DNA of 64,000 nt from Acridotheres tristis. Taxonomy: Eukaryota > Chordata > Aves > Passeriformes > Sturnidae. The DNA lies in assembly GCA_037013685.1 (NCBI GenBank), contig CM072887.1, positions 47,729,154 through 47,793,153 of the forward strand, read 5' to 3'. This document shows positions 13,279-26,110 of the stretch, in pieces (the stretch's first letter is position 1; the number at the start of each line of letters is the position of its first letter). The position numbers were made by a program, and so were the translations under genes. The notes under the pieces are model-generated. The model was given only the letters and a program-made list of their open reading frames with translations, was not told the DNA's origin and searched no databases.

Positions 13279-16200
13279 ATGAAAAGAGACTCTCAGGCTG
13301 TTGCAGCTTCACACATTAATGGTTTGTCCTGGTATGTAATGGGTTATGTACTGCAGAAGGTTAGACAGCCTGCATAAACAGGGAAGCACGGGAATGGAAT
13401 ATGAACTTGGCTGCAAGTTTAACCTTACTGAATATTTGCTGTTCTGCTGTCTCAAGAGACCTGTCTGAATTATATATTACATCTAGACAGTTTAAGCTTT
13501 TTTTTTTTTTTTTTTCAGTTTCACAGAACCCCTGTAAGACCATTCTCCTTATGGCAACCATTTAGGACATTCTTTATCTATAGCAACAGAGTCAAGACCC
13601 TCTTTGCAACTCTTTTTCCCAGCTATAGCTCTTCAGCTCGCTTTTCACTGACTAGGACAGGACTTTCTGTGTATGTAAATACTGGTCTGGGGACTCAGAC
13701 ATTTTACTCCACTTACAAGCAAAAGATAGTCCAAAAAGTGTAACCTGACTGCACTTTTTCCATACCTTCAAAAATTTTTTTTCCCACTTTTCTTTCCTGG
13801 AGTCCCTACCATCTTCGAGTTTGTGCTTCTGTGCAAGAAGACCCATTGATGTAGACCTTGACGGCTCACTCGGCAGAGCAGACCTCTGGAAATTCTGGCA
13901 GAGGTTTTGGCTGTGTCACCACCAGAGTTTCTCAAAGCTGAGATATTTACAAAACATTTCTGTTTCAAAAGGCTGTAGGATTTCCCTGTAGCTCTGGAGA
14001 ATTTTCAGTTTCCTTTGATATGGATGCCATTTTGCTGGATGGAAACCCTTGGCTTGTGCCCAAGAAGTTAATACACTTACTAGTCTGAATTAAATTCAGA
14101 TCTTTAAACTAAAATGTTCCTTTCTCAAGTTTTATCCAACTGTGCCCTTCACCCTGGAGGCAGTGGAGTTGATCCTTGTCATTTTTACAAGTGCACAAAA
14201 ATCTGGAGAATGCTATCTGCAAGCTACCTGGGAGTTTGTGTTACAATGATCAGGGTCATTTTATTCTTTTCTCTCCCATTCCTAGCATCATTACCATTAG
14301 GATTTGGTTTTGGCTGAGATGCAAAGGAGTCTTTTAGACCATTGTCTTCCTTTCTTCAGGCCCTCTGCCTGATTTTTCCTGCAACACCCTTCCTTAGAAA
14401 TAAAGAAACATTTTTTTCCTTTTAATTAAAAAGTACTGAACAAGGTAAGCTTCAGTTCTTGCCAGGCATCAGTCTGATGATTTGAACTGGCAATTTATCA
14501 TCTGAGTCACTTGCCAGCAGGGACAAGAGTCCCTGAAACTAACCTCTCCAAATCAGGCTGAATTTAATGACATTATTTTACCAGTAAAGATTCACTTCTT
14601 AAGAGGAGAATAAAAGGTTATAAATAAGTTAGACATATTTCAGGCCCTTGGGGGTCATTGTCACAAACTTAGTTATTTCTTTAATCCTGCCTAGCAAATA
14701 GCATTTATCATTCTTCACATTCTGCATATTTTAACTGAGTACCTGACTTCAAAATTATTTAATCAAATTTTGTCACCATGAGCATTAATAGCACTCCTAA
14801 TTAACTACAAAATAACTGAAAGATTCTCACTCTAAAACCTTGGGAAGTCTAAGTGAAAAATTTTGCTTAGCACACAAGATTTCTAAATCTATGTCTGAAA
14901 ATCTGGCCTAGAAGACTCAGATGAAAAGATTTTTTTCTAATAATTTTATCCTTCCTTCTCAAACAGAAATAGCTACCCTCCTGATGTTCACTCATGTGTG
15001 TCGTATGTCCTCAGCAAGTCTAGAGAATTCTGCAGAAAGAAAATAACTAGAAAGAACAAAAATTGATCACATTTTTCCAAATGCCTTAGAGCTCATGTTT
15101 GGTATTCAGTCAGACCAGGAGGATGGCAATACAAGCACATTCTTGCTTACAGAGGTAAGTAAACAAGAGGCAGTTCTCTCTTAATTTAGTAAGTCTTAGT
15201 TATTGGACAGAGGGACTCAGTTCTTCAACTCAGATGGAATTATGACAGAGAACTGAAGCAAGAATGTGGTAAAGCTTTCTACAAAGACAACATAAAATTG
15301 ATGAACCACACTCGTATATTTGCTTCCTTATATCAGGGAAGCATCAACAAAATAGGAATGACAAAATACATGATCAAAAGCCTGGATTGTTATCCTCTGT
15401 AGAGGTCTAGCCTGGGTCCTCAAAACCTTCATTTATGGAGTGAGTTGTCTTCTCACTATATTTTCCTCAAGAGGGATCACTCATGTTTTTAAGGTGAGGA
15501 TTATACTTTCTCCTAGGAAAATGCAATCTGAAGTCACTTCTATGAAATAAAAGCTGCCACGAAGAGTTACTGTTTTCTATGATTTTTCTCAGTCAAAAGA
15601 AACCCCTCAATATAAATTTTGAAACTGATGGAATTTTCATATTGGTTCTAACACAACTTAAAAACTCATATACAGCTGCTATCATGTGTAGCATTATAAT
15701 GTTCTCAGAATTAGCCTCAAAGAGGGAAACAGATAATTACATATATTTTCACCTGTAAGCACTATTGAAAACCAAACCCATGAAATTTCTTTATCATTAA
15801 CTTCCTGTCACTCTCATGCACACAATTGCTCACAGCTGCTCAGGACCACAGCTGGATGTCAGCTGAGTCAGCTGGCCTGTAATATGTCCTCATGTCACAC
15901 AGTCCTAGGTGTCTGCCATGTAGATCCTGAAGTACCTGAGGCTCATGTTAAAATCACTTCTGTGATTTTTTTTATTCACTGATAAAAAGGCTTTTTACCA
16001 CTAAAATCCTCTTTGGCTGTGTAAATAACAAGTGCTAAATTCAGCAATTTCTTAAAACAACTATCCCATTTAAGACAATGTCTGTTTTGGTATGATAAGC
16101 TTTTAAATTTTTGTAACTATTCCGTGATTAATTATTATGATAGAATTATGTAGTCTTTCATTATGTTTGGTAAATATTAACATCCTGATGTAAAATGGAA

Positions 16201-16924
16201 CTGCAGGTTATGTTTGCATACATCATCTGTGTGATGCAACGGATAACTCAGCAAAAAATCACATTTTTCATATGCAACTATGGGACACTGACATATGGCC
16301 AGCAAGTGTCCCATTATGCAGCTATCATGTAGTCTATTTTTTCTGCGTGTCTAAATCAATCTGAAAGTATATTTACTGTAGACTCTGACTGCCTCCTTCA
16401 TCACAGAGAAGTTCATACTGCTGTTGGTCCTCTGCTCTTGGCAACATCACATTTTTGTGCAAATGTGCTGACCTGATGTGTGAGATCAAACCTCTCCCAA
16501 ACCTGCTTGCAGTGACACGGCACTGAAGGTATCCACAGCAAGTGTCCTGAAAAGAGCAGCTACAACAAAAACATCCACCATGGGAGCACTTAACTTCAGA
16601 AACTAGAGCTAGATAAGGCTGAGGAAGCTGGCTAGAAGAATATTAAGGAGCAGTAGTTAAATGAGTAAAGTGCTCCCAGGGCATTTAGTTTTATGTTGTC
16701 TTTTACAATATATGTATTACAACTATGACTTGGGCCTTTTTCTATTCTCATTATTTGTGATGCAATTGCAGTGAAAAGAAGAGAAGAAAACAATTTAAAA
16801 AGGTGAAAAAAGATTAAAAAATAAGAATTTTCACATGTATCAATGACTGGATTTTTGTTTTAAAGCTTTGTTTGTCTAGTACTCTTTTTGCTATGAAATA
16901 GATTGTAGAACACCTTGAGTAGGT
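13279..16924. other. Unique noncoding DNA, no gene recognised
   Basis: Single-copy AT-rich sequence. An 18-T run lies at 13498-13515. Short open frames on the minus strand near 13361-13968 and on the plus strand near 14114-14317 carry no domain signature. I see no splice-bounded exon. Confidence 0.65.
13498..13515 (+). repeat. Poly-T run (18 T)
   Basis: An uninterrupted T run followed by CAG. It could be read as a polypyrimidine tract plus acceptor, or as a minus-strand poly-A tail, but no adjoining exon or retrocopy is recognisable. Confidence 0.85.
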
Positions 16925-17420
16925 TAAAAAAAAGAGAAAAAAGCAAAATTTAAAACAAAACAATATATTTGGCTTATTTTTCACAGGAGCAACCCTTTTA
17001 TACCACAGAAAAAAAAGGGGGGAAAAAAAGGAAAAAAAAGGAAAATGGTTTTAAAAAGTAGAAATAATAATAATAATAACAACAATAATAATAATAGTAA
17101 GAAGAAGAAGAAGAAGAGGAAGTTGAGATACTGAATATTTCTTCTTAATAGATTTTTTGGGGACTAAAAGTTTGGTATTTTATTTTACTATTGAAAGATG
17201 TTATTTCGCCATGTGTTATCCTGGAGATGAAAACTGCTTTTGTTCCTTGGGTTTTGGGGTTTCTTCCCTTGAGTTGCCAAGAATTTTTCCAACTGAAATT
17301 AAAAGCAGTTGAAAATTTGAAAAAAATGAGGGGGGGAGAGACAAAAAGGGGAAAACTGGGAAAAAATAAAAAAAATAAATTAAAAATGTGGGAATATCTT
17401 AAAAATATACTAAAAAAAAC
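16925..17420. repeat. Purine-rich low-complexity block
   Basis: The plus strand has long A/G-only runs, for example around 17007-17045 (A8, G6, A7 and AAGG blocks), 17101-17122 and 17322-17395, with T-rich gaps between. The antisense open frame at 17145-17525 (Phe/Leu/Ser-rich) and the Lys-rich sense frame at 17191-17502 both follow from this composition. Confidence 0.8.
17062..17122 (+). repeat. Compound (AAT)n-(AAG)n microsatellite
   Basis: AAT units, a short AAC interruption and more AAT units run directly into five or more AAG units. Confidence 0.92.
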
Positions 17421-20400
17421 AACCAAGAAAAGAACAGTTACACCTTGTTTCCAATGTTCAATGAGTCCCTTCATTTTTCCGTGTTTTTTGGTGTATTTCT
17501 GAGTTGTGGACAAATTAACGAACACAAATTAAAGATCTGAAGGCCGTTTTCTATTTTTTGAGGCATGAAGTGATGCTTAGACTCATAGTCTATGTAGATT
17601 TAAAAGTCACAGAATTTAAATCTCAGCAGTGGTCTTCATGAATGCTATGTAAGCTTGTGCTCTAATATCAATGAAGAACCAGATTTCCTTCAGAAAACAT
17701 AGCCAGCTTGACTTAGAGGACAAGTTTCCTCATTCCCTATGGAAGGAAGGATCATTTTCTGGTAATTGTGGGATTTAAGACTCCAAGCAACATCTGCTGA
17801 CTGCTAGAAGATGCACATAGCTGCCCAGCTCTGCCTCATTGTCTCCCTACCTGCACTGATAACAAGACTTCAGATATTCAGCTTTGTGATATTACTGTTG
17901 GGCATCTCTAACATGGGAAAAAAAGGCACCAATGCTCCCAGGTTTCTTTTTAGCTCAGCCTTATCCATCAAAGGAAGTCCTTTGAAGCTCATACCAAATT
18001 TTCTGGTACAGGATTTTTTTCATCTCTTCTCTCCCCCTCTTACACTAAACAATAAGTGAGCAATATGAACAAAGATGGCCCTAGCACCTTTTGTTTCTAA
18101 TATGATAATTGTTTCCCTATGTAAATTTCCTTTTTTTTTTTAATTGGAAGGTTTGACAGTGCAAGTGACCAACATCTGAATGTGTGTTTTTTCCTCAAAA
18201 TTTGAGTTTGATAAGCTTACTTGAGGTCAAAAGGGCAAAGAAGAAATTCAAGTGCAGTTGTATAACTGCTGCACATAGAAACCCATAGATATGGGGAAGT
18301 GTAGAGTTGTACAAAACATGGTACAAAACCTGCTAATGGGCAAAATATTTTTGCAAGTTTATGCCTTTTCAGCTGTAAGCATCCAGTTGACCTTATGAAA
18401 GAGAATCATCAGTTTGCACTACAGCTCTAGGTTAGTGATTAATAGAAAATTGTTTTTTCACATGTCACTTGTTATTAGTGATTATTGTATTTGTTTTATG
18501 ACTAGTCTATTTTTTCCTGTGTCCCCATGACAGCAATTATCACATTGTTTTAGGTATTGTGATTACAGATGGTAATTTTAAAGGGTGTAATTTACTTCTG
18601 ATTACTATATTGTGTCCCATGAATAGCTATACTTCATTATGGTGTACACTGCTGTGGCAAAAAAGAAGAGAGCCTTGCCTGAGTCTTGGTGGAAGGGAAG
18701 GAAATTAAATATTAACATGAAAGAAAGCCTCGTGTAGACACACATCTGCTTGCTTGGAACACAGCACACTCAGATGGTCACTGTGTAATGAAGATAAAGA
18801 CAAACTGAAGAGAGTGTGGAATTACGTGTCCTCATACAAATTTTCTCTTAATCCACAAAAATTGTTTGAATCTAACAGAATTCCAGTTGCTAAAGTTGTC
18901 TACCTACAGAAGTAACTATGGTAATACATGTTTATTTACATAAAGTAATACAGGCAATTACTGCTTGATGACAGTGAACTACTACAGCATTGTGTGAGGC
19001 ATCTGAATACTCTTATATGCGAAGTTTTTTCTATTTCCTATCATAAATTATATAACATCCTAGGCTAACAAGAACTACATTGTTTCATACCCTCCTATAT
19101 TACATAGGCTATGTTATATATGGCTACATTGTGTACTCCATTATCCTAAAACATGAATTACAAAAGTTGACAGGTTCCTGAAACAGCTATTTTCCTTGTT
19201 CAACACAGTCTCTTTAGCAAAAAACTCTTTTAAGTTTCTGCCAGTCATGTAGGCAGAATTTTTTGTCATTATATTCAGTCCACCAGTGAACAAGAAAGAA
19301 GGAGCAAACTTGGAACCCTATCACCTTTGTCTCTTCCAGCTGTATACTAGAATAGTAAAAAAAAACCCCTCAAAATAATATAGATATTCTATAGCCTTGG
19401 GGAACAGCGTAGTAACCCTTTCTGCTCAGGTAGTGGAACAGTCACAACAGTAATGACACACTTCCTGTGGTAATACTGGAGCACTTCCTTTGTTGGTATT
19501 GGAGCAGTCTGCCATAAAAATCTTACCTGATCTAGCAAGGCACCCATTATCTCAGGACATTTTGTACATATAACTTTCAGCAGATTGCTTCAGCACTAGA
19601 GCAAAATGAAAAAAAATAACTTGGATCTTAGTGCTTTCAAAAAAAAATTAAAAGCATCTTTTTCACCAAGCCCAATCCTTCAAGCTGATGAGCTGTTGGC
19701 TAAGAATGTCTAAGATGAAAGATCAAATTCCAGTGAAGGTCACATCCCTTTTGAAACATTAATAGGTAATGAAGAAATACACTGAAGTGTAAAATAATCA
19801 ATAGGACCAAAAATTTTATGTTTTGCTCTTCCTTTTTAGACTTGTACAGCTCTTTGACATGCAGCAGTGTAGGTGGCTGCCTGCCACCACATTATGAAAT
19901 ATTATGTCTCCCCAAAAGGCCCTTCAGCAGGCAAAAGTGTTAACTTTCATGCAGAGACAGCAAGAAGTACCACCAGATCAGCTGAGGGCCTTTGAAAACA
20001 CAAGTGCCACAAACATCTGACTTGCTCAGTGTTGAAGTTAGAATTTAACAAACATCCTGTAGATGGGAATAAAGAAACCACCTGTTTTTTCTATTTCAAA
20101 TTCAAGATGGAGATAAAATCAGATGCCTAAGTAACAGATTCCCATAATCACCAGAACATAAAATAATGTCAGGGCAAGCTGGCAATGAGAAGAGAAACAG
20201 ACTCGCTCATTTTTTAAAATTTTTCCACTTCAAGTTTCCCACCATATATTTCAGACATTTATCAGTGAAGAAAAATTATGGAGAAAGACAAAGTCTCAGA
20301 GAAGAGAGGAAGAAAAATATAAGAGATTGATTAAGTAGCTTGAAACCTCTTGACAATGGCTGAAGGAAAAGAGTGAATCATAAACTCAAAATTCCATATT

Positions 20401-23400
20401 TGGTCTGTGAGGTACTGCCAAATAATTTGACATACAGGCAAAGCGGCTACTGCCAAAGTACTCTATAGAAATTCCCTTTCCTAATATAATTGTGGGATGG
20501 GATATTTATCCACATCTCAGTAAAGTCTGTAGAGTACAGCTATGTTGTGTACACAGGATATATATGGAGGTTATTTTCTTAGTACTAGAACTTTCTAACA
20601 AGAGGCCTTGACCAGTGCAGCAATATCACTTTTAAAAGTTGACCAAATTAGTCTACAGCTAGTGCCAAGCTATGTCCTTTAGTTTAAGATTTTATTTGCT
20701 TGATATTTTTCATGGAAAACCGAGATTAGTGAATCAGAGCTTTTGTGCCTTTTCCTTTTATAGAAAAACATCTGGTTCCTAATGATTAAAGCTTGGCAAA
20801 TGGAAATGGCTGGGCACTTTGGATGACACTTTTTTCAAGACCAGGGCACTGAAATTCATGCTCAAGTTCAAGCTCCCATTACAATTCATACAGGTGTAGG
20901 GCTCAGTTCAGATGCCTAAATGTGAACCTCTAGCTCTTTGAGTTACATTATGATATCCAAAATACCAATACTCCAGGGTTACACGTATGAATAGAGTTAA
21001 TGGAGTTTAGCAAGTAATTCACATTTCTCTAAAGCTCCCAACTAAGACTGAGGTTAGTTGTTTAGACAAAGACACACAAAATGCCATTTCAGAAGACCCA
21101 GTTTACCCCGCCCAGCCTTCAGTCAGCTTTGCAGAGGGACTCTGGTCTTTCATAGCTCTCACATCATATCTGACTATGTGAATGTCTTGGAAATTCTAGG
21201 ATAACTCAAAAAGTACACAGCACCTCTGTCAAGGCAACTGTCTTGAATGCAAGATCTCCATTGACTACAGTGGGAGCATAGATAGCTCCTTTGCATGTAG
21301 ACTCCCAAATAAAAGAGACCTTTTTTAGGGGTTGTAGTCACAAATAGATTCCCATCCTTTGAAGATGTGAGTGGAAAAATCCTTAACTCAAATAAGTGCA
21401 AGGCTCCTCAAGCACTGGTGGTGGGGTCAATCAATTTCCTCTTTTCCTCTTTTTCCTCTTGCCTCGTTATCTGGAACACAAAAGAATCGGTAAGTGGTGT
21501 TCTCAGCACTATTTTTCAGTTAAGCTCAAAAGTGGTTTTGGCCTTTTTTGCTGACTTATTTGCATCTCTCACACTTAATCTTTGCATGATTTCTGGAATA
21601 ACTTAACTGAAGTATGTCTTGGCTTTTTTTTTTTCCCTAATATATTAAAAATTGTGAGAATCCTAGGGTTTACTCTTCTTTACAAATCTGTCCTTAGAAG
21701 ACTTGCCAGTGTTCAGACAACAGCATTTGTGTCCAAGCAACAGCCTCACTCATTCTGCTCTTTGACCTCTTCCTCTTAAGTGACTAGAAATGTTCAAACA
21801 GTGACAAATAGAAACATTGTAAATTCCCTGGAAAAGGTTGGCATTGGCAAAGATGAAGCTTACAGCGTGAAAAGGTCACAGAGCATATGAGACTAAACGC
21901 ACCTCAGGCAATAATTCCAGCTCTCACAGCACTAACATCAACCATAGTATTAACAAGACAGCTGCCAAAAAAAAAAAAATCTTATATCCAGCAACAAATG
22001 ATAACACAGATACCTAAGGACAGGTTGTGGGAGCTTCTTTTCTATGATGGCTGTCAGCAGAGGTTTCAGCACCCTAAGTACCCTTACCAGTGCCTGCTAC
22101 TGCAGCTCTCTACCATGAAGATCTACCTGACCTGCAGTCTCAGTAGGAGTTCATGTCTCTTACACTACTCAGATGAAATATCAAGGCTTCAAGTACACTA
22201 CAGGGGTTTTCTTTGGGGATTCCTCACCCTTCCTGGTTAATTTTTTTTTTGCTTGAATAATAGGGAAACAAGTTTTTAGAATGATGCTGTATCAATGACA
22301 CTTCTAGTCTTACAGTCACCAATATCTCGTCCATCTCAATCCACTTCAAATTGCAATGTAGGATGGCTTGGAGCTGTTAAGCAGCTGCTCGGTTCTATTT
22401 ATGCTGCACTAAACATTCCAGGAGCACACAGGTTAGGGTTTAACAGATGGAGCACCGTTAGGCAGATGATGGTACAGCAAGCATGTCTAGTACCTAGGAT
22501 AATCACAGGATAGCAGTGCTCTAAGCCAGCTGGTCAGCTGGTCTCTTCCCCACTGTAACAAAACACAACATTGCTAACAAGTGTTCAGTTTCTTCCTATA
22601 AACTCTTATTTCCTTCTTCACCATGTTCGTTCTTTGTCCTTCTCCTGTTTCTCTCAGGATGACATTACTTTCATATTAGTTTCGTTTCAAAAATCTTGAG
22701 TTCTGCTCCTTCTGTATCACACATTCAGGGAAAGGAAAAAAATATCTAGTGGCAGAGTTATCATTTGAGCAAAGTTCTTCTTGTACAAACCAACTAAAAA
22801 ATGGAAAAGTAAAGCAGCAGGCTTAACTTTGGAAATCCACCAATGGAATTGAACCCATTAAGAAACAGGGTTGGAATTCACATTATACATCTAAACTTTT
22901 CTCTATATTTCCATACATGAAGAGTGGCAAGTACCAAGGAATTTAATGGTGTGTACTTTAAATTGTTTCCATCAGTTATTTTTCCCTTCAGATTGTGCTA
23001 AATGCCTTTACTGAAACAAGATTACTGCATTTTTTACAGTCCAGATAAGGGCTGTAGTTAATTAACATGTTATCTTAGTCATGTTTTTAATTTCTTTGTT
23101 TATTTTATTTTACTTTTTAAAAAAAATTATTTTGTTGGTTTTTTACTTTATTTCAAGGTTTCAGTCAAATTATGGAAGAGAAAAAGCATCATATATAATG
23201 TTTATAAAACTCTTAAAATAAACATTTGATAAATGACTTACCCATGCTATCCAATGAATGCTTAGAAATAAAAACATGCGTAGAATGAAAAATGCTACAT
23301 GAACTATTTGCAAACAGAAAAAAGGGAATTTAGCCAGCCCCAGATGTTAGAAGATAATACCATTTAATTTGGTATTGATGAAGCAAGTTTAATTTAAGAT

Positions 23401-23428
23401 ACTCCTATTTATGGAAATGGGGTGAGTT
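17421..23428. other. Unique noncoding DNA, no gene recognised
   Basis: Single-copy sequence with no recognisable exon, RNA gene or transposon. Plus-strand open frames near 21367-21779 and 21887-22513 are short and lack a family signature. A 13-A run lies at about 21968-21980. Confidence 0.65.
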
Positions 23429-23448
23429 ATCATAGAATCATAGAGTAT
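23429..23448 (-). mobile_element. Possible tiny CR1 3'-end stub
   Basis: ATCATAGAATCATAGAGTAT resembles the reverse complement of the CR1 terminal repeat (ATTCTATGATTCTATG). No CR1 body follows, so this may be a remnant of about 20 bp or chance. Confidence 0.3.
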
Positions 23449-26054
23449 CTATTTCCAAATACAGAGCACATGAATATTCTTGTCTCTATCATTGTGCTAT
23501 TTTTTACAATTTAAATAATTTGGCACAATCTGCCCATCAAGACTATTCTTGTAACTCACCAGAGTGTCATTCTCCTATTGTGCTTCCACAAAAAACCAAA
23601 CACTTGTAGGTACTTTTTCTCAGGAGAGATTTATTTTCTAATTAAAAAAAATAAATCTGTCCAACAGATCCTCTGTGTTTCTGGAGCCACTACAAGACTT
23701 GAAAAGGGTTTGTTCATAATGCTTAAATTCACCCAGAGGATAGCTGTTTTCAACCAATTCCTTCCTTTCCTCAGTGACATAGCACTTAAAAGTCTTTGGT
23801 TTGATTACAGTAGATCCTGAAGCTGGCTTTCCATCATACAGTATATTCTAACCATTAGATAAGAACTGATAAAAAAAATCTTTCCAAAGAAATAGAGGCA
23901 AAAGAAAGGAAGAAGCTGTTTCTCAAAAGGTGATTTGTCAATTGAAACCAGAAAGGAATCACAATATAAAATGTTTGTAATAACCTGCAAACCTACTGCA
24001 AAATATCTGTCCTTTCTACTCCAGAATACCCCAAGCAAAAGTTAGTTATCATTTTAGCTAATGATGCCAAATCAAACTCTGAATTTTGGACTTGTAACAA
24101 TGCTCTTCTGACATATAATACAGGTGAGGCTTGTAGGGAGAAGCAGTGGGAAGTATCTCTTATGGAAACTGAGATAATAATTTGGGAAGTTGGGCAAGTT
24201 TTTTATCACTCAGAAAGCAGATGAAGAGGATAACAGATTTTACCTACCTTAACAGAGACTTGCTTCTCCTTTTATAGTGTGTCATTTTCCTGATATTCTC
24301 TTAGTGGTTTTTCCACTCAGCTTGACCACCATAGACAATTAAATCCAGAAACTGTTAGACCTCCAAAAAAGGTTTTGAGTTCTTATTTTTTGCTAGTTGG
24401 AGCTGGTTCAAGGAAGTACATTGCTATAGCAATATGAAAAAAATCTCTTTGAGTTTATGTTCGTTTAATTAATACACAGGGACACAAAGGGAAAGAGAAA
24501 AGCTATAAATACTGAAATGCCACTTCATATTATCTCTAACTGACTAAACAAGATGTGTGAAAGAATAAAGGTCTTTTTAAGTCATGTTACTGAGCTGTCT
24601 CCTGAGGTCTGTCACAAAAGGGTGCTGCTTACCTCAAGAAATCCTGTGACTAAGAAAGCAAACTGAGTTCTGGATTCCAGCATGCAGAAATATTTGTACC
24701 CCACAACTAGATCAAGAACTATCAGTGGGCAAAAACAACAATAGCAGAATAAATTAGAACAAACAACAAAAACTAGGTGGTAATTCACTCTACAATCACT
24801 TTGTCTCTAGAAGAGAACTGCTGGAGGAGTTACTTCTTGTATCAAAGCATAAATCATTTTGAAGTCTGTCCTGCTCAGCCTTTTCAATTCCTGGCTCCCT
24901 TCCATTCTCTGAAGGATCCAGGAACATCCAAAGCTTTTCAGAAAATACCAAAGGCCATCCTATGAGCGACTGTCATAAGAACAGTTTGGTGAAATTTTCA
25001 TGTATGTTTAATGATTTTATATATTCCCTCCCATTGTTACTATAGTTGCAAGTAGGGGAAATAAGTAATTGTGTACAATGTTGCTCTTTCTTTTGCTTGG
25101 AATCATTTTTTACCCATCATCTGAAGAGTTATGGCACTCTAATGTAACAGGTCACAGTTTAAGAAGAACTGGTTCAGTCACACAGAAAACCCCCACCTCC
25201 ACTGACTTGGCCTCCTGGTGCATCACCAGTTTAACTTTTATTGGTTGCAACCAGAATCAGAAGGTCGCCTATGCAAAACACTGCCCGTGCATGAGGCTCA
25301 TCCTTTAGCTTTATGTTTGATCCTGTAGTGTCAACAATCACCCAAGTCACAGCCTCACCTTGCACAATGCAGTCAACATATCACACCCACTGCGTTTTCC
25401 AGCCATCATACCACGCACATTGGTCTGGAGGTATCATGTGAATTAAAAAGGACTTCACCCTTATTAAGGGGAAATCTTAATATTCACTTATTCACTTAAT
25501 AATAATCAAGATTATGCAATCAATGTCTTGAACCCATACAGTTGTTTAAAGTTTAGTATGCGAGAGTTTGATATGAAATTGGGAGTCAGATCCAATTTAA
25601 AAACATCACAATAATTCTGTTCTCTTTGAAACAGAAAGCTCTTCATCTTTACCATTCACTGTAGACCAGGAGATATCAAGGAAAAATGAATTTTTACTTA
25701 CATCCTATTTCCCTAAGAAGATACTAATAACATGAAGTTGGTAAAATCTCCACCCACAGAATTTCGGGAAGTTTCTTGCTGCTATGCATAACCAGTGTAA
25801 GACACGACCCTCCTGAACTGGTAAATTTACAAGTGTGGATGTTTTTACAAAAATTAAAGACAGTGAAGAATGAGACTCTCTTAAATCTCCAAGGCTATGA
25901 GACACCACAGTTTCATAATTCTTCTGATATACAATTGTAACAAAGCAACTTTTCTCATTGCATCTCAGCAAGCACAGAAAAAGGAATCTCTTCAGAAACT
26001 TTTCTTTCAAATCTTTCTTTCAGAAATATCTCTCAAATGGAGGATGCATTTATT

Positions 26055-26110
26055 GAACTGATCTTCATGAACTGATCTTACTTGCATTTTCAGCTGGCAT
26101 TTTCAGTTGG
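26055..26110. repeat. Two adjacent short tandem duplications
   Basis: GAACTGATCTT occurs at 26055-26065 and 26069-26079 (period 14). It is followed at once by GCATTTTCAGCTGG at 26084-26097 and GCATTTTCAGTTGG at 26097-26110 (period 13). These are two independent small tandem duplications side by side. Confidence 0.8.

Noticed and set aside
13498..13560. Polypyrimidine tract plus CAG resembling a splice acceptor
   Set aside because: The following frame is short and unrecognised; a plain T run is the simpler reading.
17145..17525. Minus-strand 126-codon frame with a hydrophobic run like a membrane segment
   Set aside because: The Phe/Leu/Ser run comes from the purine-rich low-complexity block on the other strand.
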